Source of the DNA: Sphingobacterium detergens
GTDB lineage: Bacteria > Bacteroidota > Bacteroidia > Sphingobacteriales > Sphingobacteriaceae
Reading direction: 5' to 3'
DNA length: 64,000 bases
Assembly (NCBI RefSeq): GCF_003610355.1
Contig: NZ_RAPY01000005.1
Coordinates: forward strand, 186,001 to 250,000
Below are positions 1 to 8,699 of this stretch, piece after piece (the stretch's first letter is position 1; the number at the start of each line of letters is the position of its first letter). The position numbers were made by a program, and so were the translations under genes. Below the pieces are notes generated by a model that searched no databases, was not told where the DNA came from, and worked only from the letters and a program-made list of their open reading frames with translations.

Positions 1-460
1 CATACATATTGATCAGATAAAAATAAGCATATGCCCGCAATGCTAATGCTTCACCTTTTATCCTATCGTAGTTTGACTGTTCTTCACCGGTAGGGATGAC
101 TTCTTTGAACTTATCCAAGACTGTATTGACATAAAAAATAGTCTTGTAAAGCTGCCCCCAATAAGGATCGTTTGGACTATTGTCCAATAAATGCGATGAG
201 GCAAACAAGAACCAGGGTTCATCAGCAGCACTGGGTTTATACGTCGTATTGAGATTGACCATTGCGTTATCGGTCATTAATTCGGTTTTATAGAAATAAT
301 CGCTGCGTGGATACCCGCCTAATAAAATCGATTCATAATCATTGATTGTTTCGGGGGTCATACTATTGACGGGTTTTATATCCAATAAGCCCGTACAAGA
401 TGACAAGCCTACTGCTGAACAAAACAGACCCAACAACAAATATTTAGATGTAGTCTTCAT
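1..460 (-). CDS. SusD/RagB-family outer-membrane lipoprotein, 3' part outside window
   Basis: Surface-exposed SusD-type lipoprotein that captures a nutrient, usually a glycan, for the partner SusC channel. The start codon is at 460-458 and the frame stays open to the window edge, so about 153 N-terminal residues are visible. A signal peptide ends in a lipobox with Cys22 (LSSC), and the early text LLDIKPVNSMTPETINDYES is typical of SusD N-termini. A second hallmark is the alpha-helical GEALALRAYAYFYLI stretch. The gene begins 14 bp after the SusC stop at 475, so the two are co-transcribed. Substrate cannot be inferred because anything downstream lies outside the window. Confidence 0.9.
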   Translation of the reverse strand, partial: MKTTSKYLLLGLFCSAVGLSSCTGLLDIKPVNSMTPETINDYESILLGGYPRSDYFYKTELMTDNAMVNLNTTYKPSAADEPWFLFASSHLLDNSPNDPYWGQLYKTIFYVNTVLDKFKEVIPTGEEQSNYDRIKGEALALRAYAYFYLINMY

Positions 461-474
461 AATAGCTTTTAGGT

Positions 475-3400
475 TTAAAATTGAACTTGTAAAGATGCTG
501 TGTATGATCGTGGCACTGGAAGGAATGTATTTCCAAACGATACCTGAACGGATCTCGAGTCTGCGTAAGACATTTTGCTTCCTTGCGCCTCCGGATCCTG
601 ACCTTTCAGTTTAGCATCTTTCCATACATAGAGATTATTTCCCTGTAACATAAGGCGAATATTCTGGATTCCCAATGCCCGCAATCTAGGCGTAAAATAA
701 TCATAAGAAATGGAGAGGTTCTGCAAGCGCACAAAATCACCTTTTACTGTTCTCAGATCAGAGTTATCGTACATTCTGCCATTGTATGGTGAAGTACCTG
801 TCACAGCAGCCTCAAACGCAGAGTCTTCAAGTTTAGGGATATTCGTATTGAGTTCATCCCCAGGTTTACGCCATCTGTTTACCCATTCTCTCGACAGGTT
901 CTGTGTAGGCTCTGGAAAAGTCAAGGCATAGTTTTGTGAGAGGTTGCGCAGTCGCATCACATTACCAAAACTACCAATAAACAAGGCTGACAAAGACAAA
1001 CGTTTATAGGCGAACGTATTGGTAAACCCCAATTGCGTCGTTGGCAGATTGGGTCCCTCGTACTTCAGGCCATCCAAGTTCGTCATACCATAGAGTACCT
1101 TTTCCCCTTCTTTATTGGTATAAAATGTAGCTCTACCATCTGTATTGAGTCCTGCATAACGATAAGACCATACTCCATCTAGTGGCTTGCCAATTACTGC
1201 AGATGATGCATAATTAGTCCGATTTGCTTCTGTCAGACTGCCCACCGTTGGCTTGGCATTAACGTCCAATACCTCATTTTTGTTCAAGCCATAATTGATA
1301 TTTGATGACCATCTAAAATTCTTAGAATCAATATTGATTGAGCTGACAGAAAACTCCCAACCTCGATTGCGCATTGTCGCCCAGTTCACCTGAAGCGATT
1401 CGAATCCGGTCACTTGCGACACTTGTTTTGATCCCAACAGGTCTGTGCCTTTTTTATTATAAAATTCGATAGAGCCCATTAAACGGCGTTTCCAGAAGCC
1501 AAATTCAAGCCCCAAATTGGTTGTATAGGTCTTTTCCCATTTGAGATAAGGATTTTTCGGTGCGTTGATAATTAAATAATTGACCGGATTATCTACATTC
1601 ACGGCGCCGATCGTCGCAACCAAGTCGGAGTAGGCCTGAGAAGCAACATTACCCTGGCTGCCATAGGATCCTCTTAGTGTCAAATAGGATAACCAATCAA
1701 TCTGATCTAGAAAACGCTCTTGCTTCATCTGATAGTTCGCTCCAAATGCCCAAAGTGGCTGAAATAACTGATTAGTTTTCAGACCAAATCTATTGGAACC
1801 ATCTGTACGGGCGTTAAAGCTTACAGTATATCTATTGTCAAAGGTATAATTGAATGCACCGAAATAAGATACCGCAGCAGCTTCATCCAGACGTTCTGTC
1901 CAATAGGGAACACCCATCTTTTTCATCAGCTCAAACTGTGGCACTTGTTGATGGCCCCGATCATGTGCATATCCATAGACCTGGGTTACTTCCTCCTCAG
2001 TCTTAGATTTACGGATCTCTTGCCCTAGCATCACATTCAAATAATGCTTGTCTTTAAAGAGAGGATTATAGATTATTTGATTCCGAAAGGTAATCGAACC
2101 GTTAACTGATGCCTTTCCTCTTCTATAACCTCCATCCTTCCAGATCTGCACTGCTGTATAGTCGACGATATCATAATAGTCTTTTTTCCGGCTCCGCACA
2201 AAATAACTGTCCTCCAAAGCTATATCTACATCTCGTGTGTTTTGCTTTGTATAACTAAACAAAGAGGTGAATGTCAGATCCTTCATGAATTTCCATTCAA
2301 AATCCACTGAAGACCGTAGTCCGAAGTTATTCGCATTTCTCCAGCCCTGTCCCCTGTTTTCCATAAAGTTATATTTCAGGGTATTATGGTAGAAATAACT
2401 ATAATTTCCATCACTATCAAAAGCGGGTTGCGCACGTGTGGTATAGATCGCCCATTCATAGGGGTTTTCGCGCGAATCGACAGCAAAAAAACTCTTATTG
2501 TCGCGCGCATTGATATCCATCATGACTCCCAATCGCATCTTGGGTGTTAAGAAAGTATAGGCTTTCAATGATCCAGTATAAGTTTTCTGTCCCACGCCTT
2601 TCGCAGTCGCCTGATCATTATTGTAGCTTCCTGAGGCATAAAAAGTCGTCTTTTCATTTCCACCGGAAAAACTTACATTATACCGTTGAGATAGCGAATT
2701 CCTGAATAGATGTTTAAACCAATCGGTATTGACCGTTTCCAGGTACTTTATCTTGTCTTCAAATTGACCCCAGCTAATCCGCTTATCATTTGCATCAATA
2801 AAATAACGCTCAAAATCGGTAACAGTGCCATATTCGCCAGGTTTAGGGCTGTTTGCGTTAAATAAATTCCGCTGTAACATTTCTAAATTGACGTCCACCC
2901 GTTCCTTGGAGTTCATCATATAGGCGTCCGCTATCTGTGGTCGCTCTCCCATAGTTAAGGTGCTTGAAAAATTCACCCGGGTTTTACCAGCCCGCCCCTT
3001 TTTGGAAGTAATTACAATGACACCATTAGCGGCTTTAGTTCCATAGATAGCCGTTGCCGCGGCATCTTTTAAGACATTGATGCTTTCAATATCTTCCACA
3101 TTGACACCACCAATACCAGAAGCGATCAGGTTTCTATTAGTCATAATATCATCAACAGAAACATTCACCGCGTCATCCAGAATAATACCATCGACAACCC
3201 ATAAAGGCTGCACATTCCCGCTTAACGCAGCAGTACCACGAATGCGAATTTGCGGCATAGCGCCCGGAGCACCCGAAGTACTCATGACCATAAGCCCAGG
3301 TACCTGTCCTTGTAGGAGTTTATCAATATTCGGCTGAAATATCGTTTCTAACTGCTCCATATTAACCGTAGCGACTGAACCGGTCAATGATTTGCGTTGG

Positions 3401-4035
3401 AGGTTTTGGTAGCCTGTGACGACCACATCGTCCAACTGATTTTCCACAGGAGTCAAGCGCACCTCTATCCAAGTCTTACCCTGCATGGATATCTGCAAAG
3501 TCTGGAAACCCATACTTTTGAAAATCAATGTTGTATTTGCATTTGTTACCGATAGGATAAACGTCCCATCAGTATCCGTTCCAACAGCATTCTTTGGATT
3601 ATCTTTTTCGGCTACCGTAATGCCGACCAGCGGTTTTCCCTTATAATCCATTACACGGCCACGTAGCTGTACTTTCTGCTGTTTGGCTGAACGAGGCTTA
3701 GGGGTAATTACAATTGTTTTATTATCGATGCTATATTGCAGCGACTGATCTTTAAAACAATGATCCAATACTTCTTGCACAGTAGCATTCTGCATGTCGA
3801 TATCCACCGCCGTATTGGATTTGACAAGAGACTCATTGTAGAAGAAATCACAATTGCATTGTCTCTTGATTTCACTAAATACTTGAGAAAGTGGAACTCC
3901 CTTCCTCTTTATAGTGACCCGTTGTGCAAAAGCCGCCAGGCTAAACTGCGCACAGGTCAGTGCAACAAATAAAATTGCAGTGCGTTTGCCCAAAGCCCTC
4001 CTTTTCAATAGGTCTCTGGAATTGAATAAATTCAT
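475..4035 (-). CDS. SusC/RagA-family TonB-dependent transporter with STN signalling domain
   Basis: Outer-membrane TonB-dependent channel of 1186 residues, the usual size for SusC. In order it has a signal peptide (about 1-38), an STN domain (about 40-110) that contacts FecR, a carboxypeptidase-regulatory-like Ig domain (about 122-205), the plug (about 210-350, with the QIRIRG and VLKDAAATAIYGTKAANGV motifs of the family) and a 22-strand barrel ending in aromatic Phe. The STN domain together with the upstream sigma and FecR genes indicates transport-coupled, positively regulated expression. Immediately downstream is the SusD partner. Substrate unknown. Confidence 0.95.
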   Translation of the reverse strand: MNLFNSRDLLKRRALGKRTAILFVALTCAQFSLAAFAQRVTIKRKGVPLSQVFSEIKRQCNCDFFYNESLVKSNTAVDIDMQNATVQEVLDHCFKDQSLQYSIDNKTIVITPKPRSAKQQKVQLRGRVMDYKGKPLVGITVAEKDNPKNAVGTDTDGTFILSVTNANTTLIFKSMGFQTLQISMQGKTWIEVRLTPVENQLDDVVVTGYQNLQRKSLTGSVATVNMEQLETIFQPNIDKLLQGQVPGLMVMSTSGAPGAMPQIRIRGTAALSGNVQPLWVVDGIILDDAVNVSVDDIMTNRNLIASGIGGVNVEDIESINVLKDAAATAIYGTKAANGVIVITSKKGRAGKTRVNFSSTLTMGERPQIADAYMMNSKERVDVNLEMLQRNLFNANSPKPGEYGTVTDFERYFIDANDKRISWGQFEDKIKYLETVNTDWFKHLFRNSLSQRYNVSFSGGNEKTTFYASGSYNNDQATAKGVGQKTYTGSLKAYTFLTPKMRLGVMMDINARDNKSFFAVDSRENPYEWAIYTTRAQPAFDSDGNYSYFYHNTLKYNFMENRGQGWRNANNFGLRSSVDFEWKFMKDLTFTSLFSYTKQNTRDVDIALEDSYFVRSRKKDYYDIVDYTAVQIWKDGGYRRGKASVNGSITFRNQIIYNPLFKDKHYLNVMLGQEIRKSKTEEEVTQVYGYAHDRGHQQVPQFELMKKMGVPYWTERLDEAAAVSYFGAFNYTFDNRYTVSFNARTDGSNRFGLKTNQLFQPLWAFGANYQMKQERFLDQIDWLSYLTLRGSYGSQGNVASQAYSDLVATIGAVNVDNPVNYLIINAPKNPYLKWEKTYTTNLGLEFGFWKRRLMGSIEFYNKKGTDLLGSKQVSQVTGFESLQVNWATMRNRGWEFSVSSINIDSKNFRWSSNINYGLNKNEVLDVNAKPTVGSLTEANRTNYASSAVIGKPLDGVWSYRYAGLNTDGRATFYTNKEGEKVLYGMTNLDGLKYEGPNLPTTQLGFTNTFAYKRLSLSALFIGSFGNVMRLRNLSQNYALTFPEPTQNLSREWVNRWRKPGDELNTNIPKLEDSAFEAAVTGTSPYNGRMYDNSDLRTVKGDFVRLQNLSISYDYFTPRLRALGIQNIRLMLQGNNLYVWKDAKLKGQDPEAQGSKMSYADSRSVQVSFGNTFLPVPRSYTASLQVQF

Positions 4036-4118
4036 TTGGTCGTAATTTATTGGTCAAATAATTAAGGTATACTGCTGTCCCCCGCTCAGCAGTGGTTAGT
4101 TAGATTGCATAGGTAAAA

Positions 4119-5303
4119 CTACATCATCAGAATCACCCTCCTTTCTTTTGCTCCCCAAGGAGTGATTTGATATTTTATCTGTCCTGTTCTCCGCAAGATG
4201 GACAATACTTCTTCTAATGTCTTTTCTTTGGAAATGACTCCAGTAAAGCCCAATTCGTCAGCTTGGCCGAGTACCCTAACATCTATGCCATACCAGTGCG
4301 ACAACTCCGCTCCAATCTCTTCCAAACCTGCATTAAAAAATGAAAATTCATTATTTCGCCAAGCATTAACATTGGACAATAAGGCCGGAGAAACATCGAT
4401 ATTAGTCTTCCCAGGGTCGACAACGCTGCATTCTCCGGGGGTCAAAATACGGACCTTCGATGCAGTAGAAACGGCAACACTGCCTTCCATCAATGTTGTT
4501 GTGGTCCGATTACTTGCATAAGCCTTAGCATTAAAATGCGTCCCCAGTACCTTGATTTTTTGATCATTTGAAACCACCACAAAAGGCTTCTGCTTATTGT
4601 GCGAAACCTCAAAATAAGCTTCTCCCTCCAGATAAACGACACGTTCGGATCCAACAAAATTAGCATCGTAACGTAATTTAGTACCTGTATTGAGCCAAAC
4701 TTTGGTTCCATCGGTCAACACGATTGCTCCAGTTTTACCCCTTGGAACGTTAATTTCCTGTACCATAGGTTCGGAGGCATTCTCAAATTTTTTGATCTCA
4801 AAAAAAGAATCTTCATTTGTTTTTTTTGCAGCAGCGTATTGCGTTTTGCTACTATCCGTCAACTCAATTTTCTCGCCATTCGGCAGCGTTAATGTCATCA
4901 GTGATTCCACTTTGGCGCTTTCCATATGTTTATTCGTGACAGTAACAGCGGTAGTGCTTGAAGCCTCCTCATATGCTTTATATTGATACCCTCCTACATA
5001 AAGAATCAGTAGTGCTGCCGCAGCGGCTGCCCATGGCCATAAGCGGATCAAAATGGATGGTTTCGTTTTAATCTCTTCTCCAGTGAGCAGCGATTCTAAG
5101 ATTGGGTATTGGTTTTTCGATTGGGTATACAGTTCCTCAATAATGTCCTCTTCCTCTAGCCGATCATCCATTGCTGCATCCATATACATTTCCAGTTCCT
5201 CACGAAAAGATTCGTCAGCGAATAATGCTACCAACCAAGCGGCCTGCTCCGGCGTGCAGGTGCCGGCTAAGTATTTCTCGAAAATCTCCTTTTTATCGTA
5301 CAT
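4119..5303 (-). CDS. FecR-family anti-sigma factor
   Basis: Inner-membrane anti-sigma regulator, 394 residues. A cytoplasmic N-terminal sigma-binding segment (about 1-80) is followed by one transmembrane helix at about 86-106, a periplasmic FecR domain (about 185-290, with the family signature of DGTKVWLNTGT followed by GEAYFEV) and a C-terminal DUF4974 domain (about 320-392) that receives the signal from the SusC STN domain. It lies between the sigma gene (about 150 bp upstream) and susC (83 bp downstream), the standard order. The signal ligand is whatever the SusC channel imports. Confidence 0.93.
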   Translation of the reverse strand: MYDKKEIFEKYLAGTCTPEQAAWLVALFADESFREELEMYMDAAMDDRLEEEDIIEELYTQSKNQYPILESLLTGEEIKTKPSILIRLWPWAAAAAALLILYVGGYQYKAYEEASSTTAVTVTNKHMESAKVESLMTLTLPNGEKIELTDSSKTQYAAAKKTNEDSFFEIKKFENASEPMVQEINVPRGKTGAIVLTDGTKVWLNTGTKLRYDANFVGSERVVYLEGEAYFEVSHNKQKPFVVVSNDQKIKVLGTHFNAKAYASNRTTTTLMEGSVAVSTASKVRILTPGECSVVDPGKTNIDVSPALLSNVNAWRNNEFSFFNAGLEEIGAELSHWYGIDVRVLGQADELGFTGVISKEKTLEEVLSILRRTGQIKYQITPWGAKERRVILMM

Positions 5304-5455
5304 AATAATCGCTCAAATCACAGCCTTAATAACCTTAATACGGAGAAGACATAGAAAGTCTATGCTTAGAAAATCATTTTTTTTAAAAAAATTTAAAATT
5401 AGGTTTAAGGAGGATAAAAAAGACTTTTGAGACTAGCCTTATGTGAGACAAATCC

Positions 5456-6043
5456 CTAGTTAAGAAGTCCCAAAAGTGTTATCAACAGCATAAAAAGTTT
5501 GGCTCCGAGCTCCTGTTTTAAAAAACGCATCGCTTTGGCCATGTGATCTTTTACAGTACCAACTGAAACTTCATGGATCTTTGCGGCTTCTTCATAACTC
5601 TTTCCCTGGAATTTGCACAACAGGAAGATTTCTCTGCGCTTGGGGGGTAATTTTTCTATCGCTTTTGATAGTTCATCAGATAGCTGTTCCAACGTATCAT
5701 TGGCTTCATCCAGTTCATAATATAAGGTTGCCTGTGTCAGAAGTGCTTTACGCACAGCTTCATCTGTAGCTGATTGGCGAAAATAATCAATGGTCAGGTT
5801 ACGGGCTATTGTATGTAGCAATGACCAAACGCCTTTCTCGGGAATAATTTTGGCGCGCATATCCCATAATCGTACGAAGGCAATTTGATGTATTTCCAAC
5901 ACATGCTCCTCGTCTGGTAGCAATCTGTTCAGCTTGTGCAACAAGGTGGGAGAATAGTGTTCATAAAGCTTAGAGAAAGCCATTTTGTCTCCCTTAATTA
6001 AAAGAGAAACCAGCTTAACCTCATCATTTTCATCGTTTTTCAA
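5456..6043 (-). CDS. ECF RNA polymerase sigma-70 factor (SusCD-associated)
   Basis: Extracytoplasmic-function sigma factor of 195 residues that should drive the susCD genes below it. Region 2 is visible at about 20-90 (FSKLYEHYSP, then TIARNLTIDYFR) and region 4 at about 125-175 with the helix-turn-helix SYEEAAKIHEVSVGTVKDHM. The C-terminus is a hydrophobic stretch (LFMLLITLLGLL), a tail seen in a number of Bacteroidota SusCD-linked sigma factors; its role is unclear. First gene of the sigma-FecR-SusC-SusD series; the FecR gene follows after about 150 bp. Confidence 0.92.
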   Translation of the reverse strand: MKNDENDEVKLVSLLIKGDKMAFSKLYEHYSPTLLHKLNRLLPDEEHVLEIHQIAFVRLWDMRAKIIPEKGVWSLLHTIARNLTIDYFRQSATDEAVRKALLTQATLYYELDEANDTLEQLSDELSKAIEKLPPKRREIFLLCKFQGKSYEEAAKIHEVSVGTVKDHMAKAMRFLKQELGAKLFMLLITLLGLLN

Positions 6044-6186
6044 GTGATCTGTCCGTATATTATGATAGCCCTAAAATTATAAAATTTATCTTATTCTAAA
6101 GCAAAACTCCAATTATTGTCTATGCCAATAAATTATGCTAAAAGGCCTTATTCTGCCAAGATATGTTTTTAGAAATACCTTCAGTA

Positions 6187-6220
6187 TAAAAAAACAGCAG
6201 TAAGCTTGCGCCACTGCTGT
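6187..6220 (-). terminator. Rho-independent terminator of the Rrf2 gene
   Basis: Arms ACAGCAGT (6194-6201) and ACTGCTGT (6213-6220). On the minus strand the hairpin is followed by a run of seven T residues. It lies about 60 bp after the Rrf2 stop codon. Confidence 0.8.
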
Positions 6221-6282
6221 CTATACTATTCATTGCAAACAAGCTTTTTTGTCTAGTCTGCGGACGGCATCGAACAAGTCGA

Positions 6283-6723
6283 TTATTCGACGTTTAGATT
6301 CAATTCTTTTTCTTTATTGATTAGATGTGCAATGCTGGTGTCATTCAAAATTTGCAACATCGCATTCCGCACTTCCACAAATGTATCACGGATGCCACAG
6401 GCATGCTCTTCGGTACACTCTTCACAGGAACGATAGAAATTTAGACTGACACAAGGGAGCAAAGCAATCGGTCCATCGATCAGACGCATTACCTGAGATA
6501 AAAATACATCTTCTGGAGCTTTATTTAGACTATAGCCACCACCTGCACCTTTTTTACTATAGAGAATCCCTGCGTTGCGCATTTCAAGGAGAATCTGTTC
6601 CAAGAATTTTTTTGGAATATTTTCTTCCTGTGCAATCTTAACGATCTGCATAGGTTCATTTCCGTAGTTACGACCGAGCACCATAAGTGCCTTAATTGCA
6701 TATTTTGTCTTTTTGGAAAGCAT
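6283..6723 (-). CDS. Rrf2-family transcriptional regulator with four cysteines
   Basis: Small winged-helix DNA-binding regulator, 146 residues. The N-terminal winged helix (about 1-70) has the family hallmarks YAIKALMVLG, IPKKFLEQIL and GGGYSLN. A cysteine cluster (Cys91, Cys100, Cys103, Cys109) lies where IscR, NsrR and RsrR carry their iron-sulphur ligands, so a redox, NO or Fe-S status sensor is likely, although the exact ligand set differs from IscR. No Fe-S assembly genes are adjacent. A palindrome just upstream (6761-6780) may be its own operator. The specific regulon cannot be named. Confidence 0.88.
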   Translation of the reverse strand: MLSKKTKYAIKALMVLGRNYGNEPMQIVKIAQEENIPKKFLEQILLEMRNAGILYSKKGAGGGYSLNKAPEDVFLSQVMRLIDGPIALLPCVSLNFYRSCEECTEEHACGIRDTFVEVRNAMLQILNDTSIAHLINKEKELNLNVE

Positions 6724-6748
6724 AATTTGTTAACCCCCTGTTGAATTG

Positions 6749-6756
6749 CAAATTTA
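6749..6756 (-). promoter_or_regulatory. Candidate -7 promoter element of the Rrf2 gene
   Basis: Minus strand reads TAAATTTG, an exact match to the Bacteroidota consensus TAnnTTTG, 26 bp before the ATG. No clear -33 TTG is seen. Confidence 0.45.
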
Positions 6757-6760
6757 CGTT

Positions 6761-6780
6761 TTTTATTCAATAGAATAAAA
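6761..6780. promoter_or_regulatory. Candidate Rrf2 operator
   Basis: Perfect inverted repeat TTTTATTC-AATA-GAATAAAA (8-bp arms, 4-bp spacer) just upstream of the -7 element, in the -33 region. The position would suit autorepression by the Rrf2 protein. AT-rich palindromes also arise by chance, so this is tentative. Confidence 0.4.
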
Positions 6781-6799
6781 CCTATAAAACTAGCCTGTA

Positions 6800-6850
6800 A
6801 AAGAAAAGCCCTTAGCACAATTACCCATTGGATATCCTTATGCTAAGGGC
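6800..6850 (-). terminator. Terminator of the pafA-like gene
   Basis: Ten-bp arms GCCCTTAGCA (6808-6817) and TGCTAAGGGC (6841-6850) with a long loop. On the minus strand the hairpin is followed by TTTTCTTTT. It starts 25 bp after the phosphatase stop codon. Confidence 0.7.
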
Positions 6851-6874
6851 GAATATTATTTGATCATCTAATTG

Positions 6875-8518
6875 CTATTGGCCCAATACTGCTGTAATGG
6901 GTTTACCGATACTTCCATTGGGTTCGGTAATATGCAATAGTGATGAAATTGTAGGCGCAATATCCACAATATGGACCTCGGTATTGGACACACCAGGCTT
7001 AATGCCCCAGCCCATAAATACCAATGGAATATGGGAATCGTATCCCGACCAAGTACCATGTGTCGTACCCGTAGATCGTGGCGTACCATCATACCATTGT
7101 GGTTCACAAACAATTTGGATAACACCACTTCGTTTGTAGTTATACCCATTGATCATTTTTTCACGCACAGGCTCCGGAATCATTAGGCCTTCGCTCTTTT
7201 CCATATCTGCAACATATGCAACACCTTCGGTATGGCGCAATTCGCGAATAATTGTCTCTTTAATTTTATCCCGATCCAATTGAAGCGAATCAATGATTTG
7301 ATTATTCAAATGCACCTGATAATTCATCATACTCTTGACGATTTTTTCCTGTCCAAATTTCTCTTTCAACTTTTTGTTTAGATCCGAGATAATCTGACGG
7401 GAATAGAAATAACCGCCATTTCCTTTCATATCCATATAGAATCTAGAGTTGTAAGAAGCACCATGGTCAGCTGTCAGGAAAAAGGTGTAATTGCCTTTAC
7501 CAACAGTGTTATCCAGATAAGCAAAGAAATCGGCCAGTTGTTTGTCCAATTGCAGATAAATATCTTCAATTTCTACAGCTGTCAATGAGTAACGATGTCC
7601 AACATAATCTGTCGCCGAAAGACTGACACAAAGGAAATCGGTATTTTTAGTTGGGTTATTTCCCATCTGCTCATTCTTGATGGCTTCCATTGCCAGATCT
7701 AAGGTAAACTGATTACCCATTGGTGTTGTTTTGATCAACTCAAGACCTTCGTCTTTCATCAACTTAGATGTCGCACGCGGCAAGGTTGGTTTCTCTTCAC
7801 CTGGATATTTTCCCTCATAGATATTATCATCAGCAATACTGTTCGCCGCATAAGTACTCACATCGTACATCGGCTTCCAGTCTGCTTTAAGGTATTTTTC
7901 CGCTAACTTTTTCTTATTGAAGTCAACGACCCACTTCGGTAATTGATCCATATAAAAATTGGAGGTAATCCAATTGCCTGACTTCGCCTCAAACCAATAA
8001 GCAGCATCCGCAAAGTGACCGGCAGGTAATATACCGCCTCTGTCTTTAATCGCGATACCGATGACTTTAGATTTAAAATTTGAAGCCAGTTTCAACTGAT
8101 CCGTTACTGTAGACGCCAGTAAATTACGTGGGGATTGTTTTCCTTCTTTCTCTGTAGTACCTACACCGACGACATTGTCATCTTGGGTACAATACATATT
8201 CTTGCCTGTAAGCTCCTCGATCCAATCATTACCCGCAATACCGTGGATTGAAGGAACAGAACCAGTGTATACCGAACTGTGTCCTATAGCTGTATAGGTC
8301 GGAATATAATTGATCAGGGTATTCTCACAGGAGAAGCCTTCTTTCAAAAGTCGCTTGAAACCATCATTTCCATATCTGTCGGCAAAACGATATAGATAAT
8401 CCCAGCGCATCTGATCCACCATCAGACCGACGACCAATTTGGGTCTTTCCGGTTGTTGTGCCATGGAGGAGAGTGCGGCTATTCCAAATACGACACTTAA
8501 AAAAAATCTTTTAATCAT
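6875..8518 (-). CDS. pafA: PafA-type alkaline phosphatase (phosphate-irrepressible), secreted
   Basis: Periplasmic phosphomonoesterase of the alkaline phosphatase superfamily, 547 residues, closely resembling Elizabethkingia PafA along its whole length. Signal peptide about 1-20. Active-site features: metal ligand Asp35 (GLMVDQMRWD), Thr nucleophile Thr76 (IPTYTAIGH), Asn97 (IHGIAGNDW), the IKDRGGILPAGH segment with the phosphate-contacting Arg, metal ligands in ATDYVGH and TADHGAS, and a final His in the THGTWSGYDSH region. PafA enzymes release phosphate from many monoesters and are not repressed by phosphate. The gene has its own terminator. Function is well supported by family; the physiological substrate is not known. 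Confidence 0.92.
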   Translation of the reverse strand: MIKRFFLSVVFGIAALSSMAQQPERPKLVVGLMVDQMRWDYLYRFADRYGNDGFKRLLKEGFSCENTLINYIPTYTAIGHSSVYTGSVPSIHGIAGNDWIEELTGKNMYCTQDDNVVGVGTTEKEGKQSPRNLLASTVTDQLKLASNFKSKVIGIAIKDRGGILPAGHFADAAYWFEAKSGNWITSNFYMDQLPKWVVDFNKKKLAEKYLKADWKPMYDVSTYAANSIADDNIYEGKYPGEEKPTLPRATSKLMKDEGLELIKTTPMGNQFTLDLAMEAIKNEQMGNNPTKNTDFLCVSLSATDYVGHRYSLTAVEIEDIYLQLDKQLADFFAYLDNTVGKGNYTFFLTADHGASYNSRFYMDMKGNGGYFYSRQIISDLNKKLKEKFGQEKIVKSMMNYQVHLNNQIIDSLQLDRDKIKETIIRELRHTEGVAYVADMEKSEGLMIPEPVREKMINGYNYKRSGVIQIVCEPQWYDGTPRSTGTTHGTWSGYDSHIPLVFMGWGIKPGVSNTEVHIVDIAPTISSLLHITEPNGSIGKPITAVLGQ

Positions 8519-8699
8519 AGTTATAGTATTGAGTATTGAGATATTAGATTTGAGACGCTCAAAATACGAAGTCTCCGACTTATCTAAATCTCCTTTTTTT
8601 ACTTATTAATTTTAACCGTTGACTTTACTAATCTTAGTTCCTAACTTCAGCAGCCACTGCGCAGGCCCCATCGTTTAATAACGAATGCTAATGTAGGAT

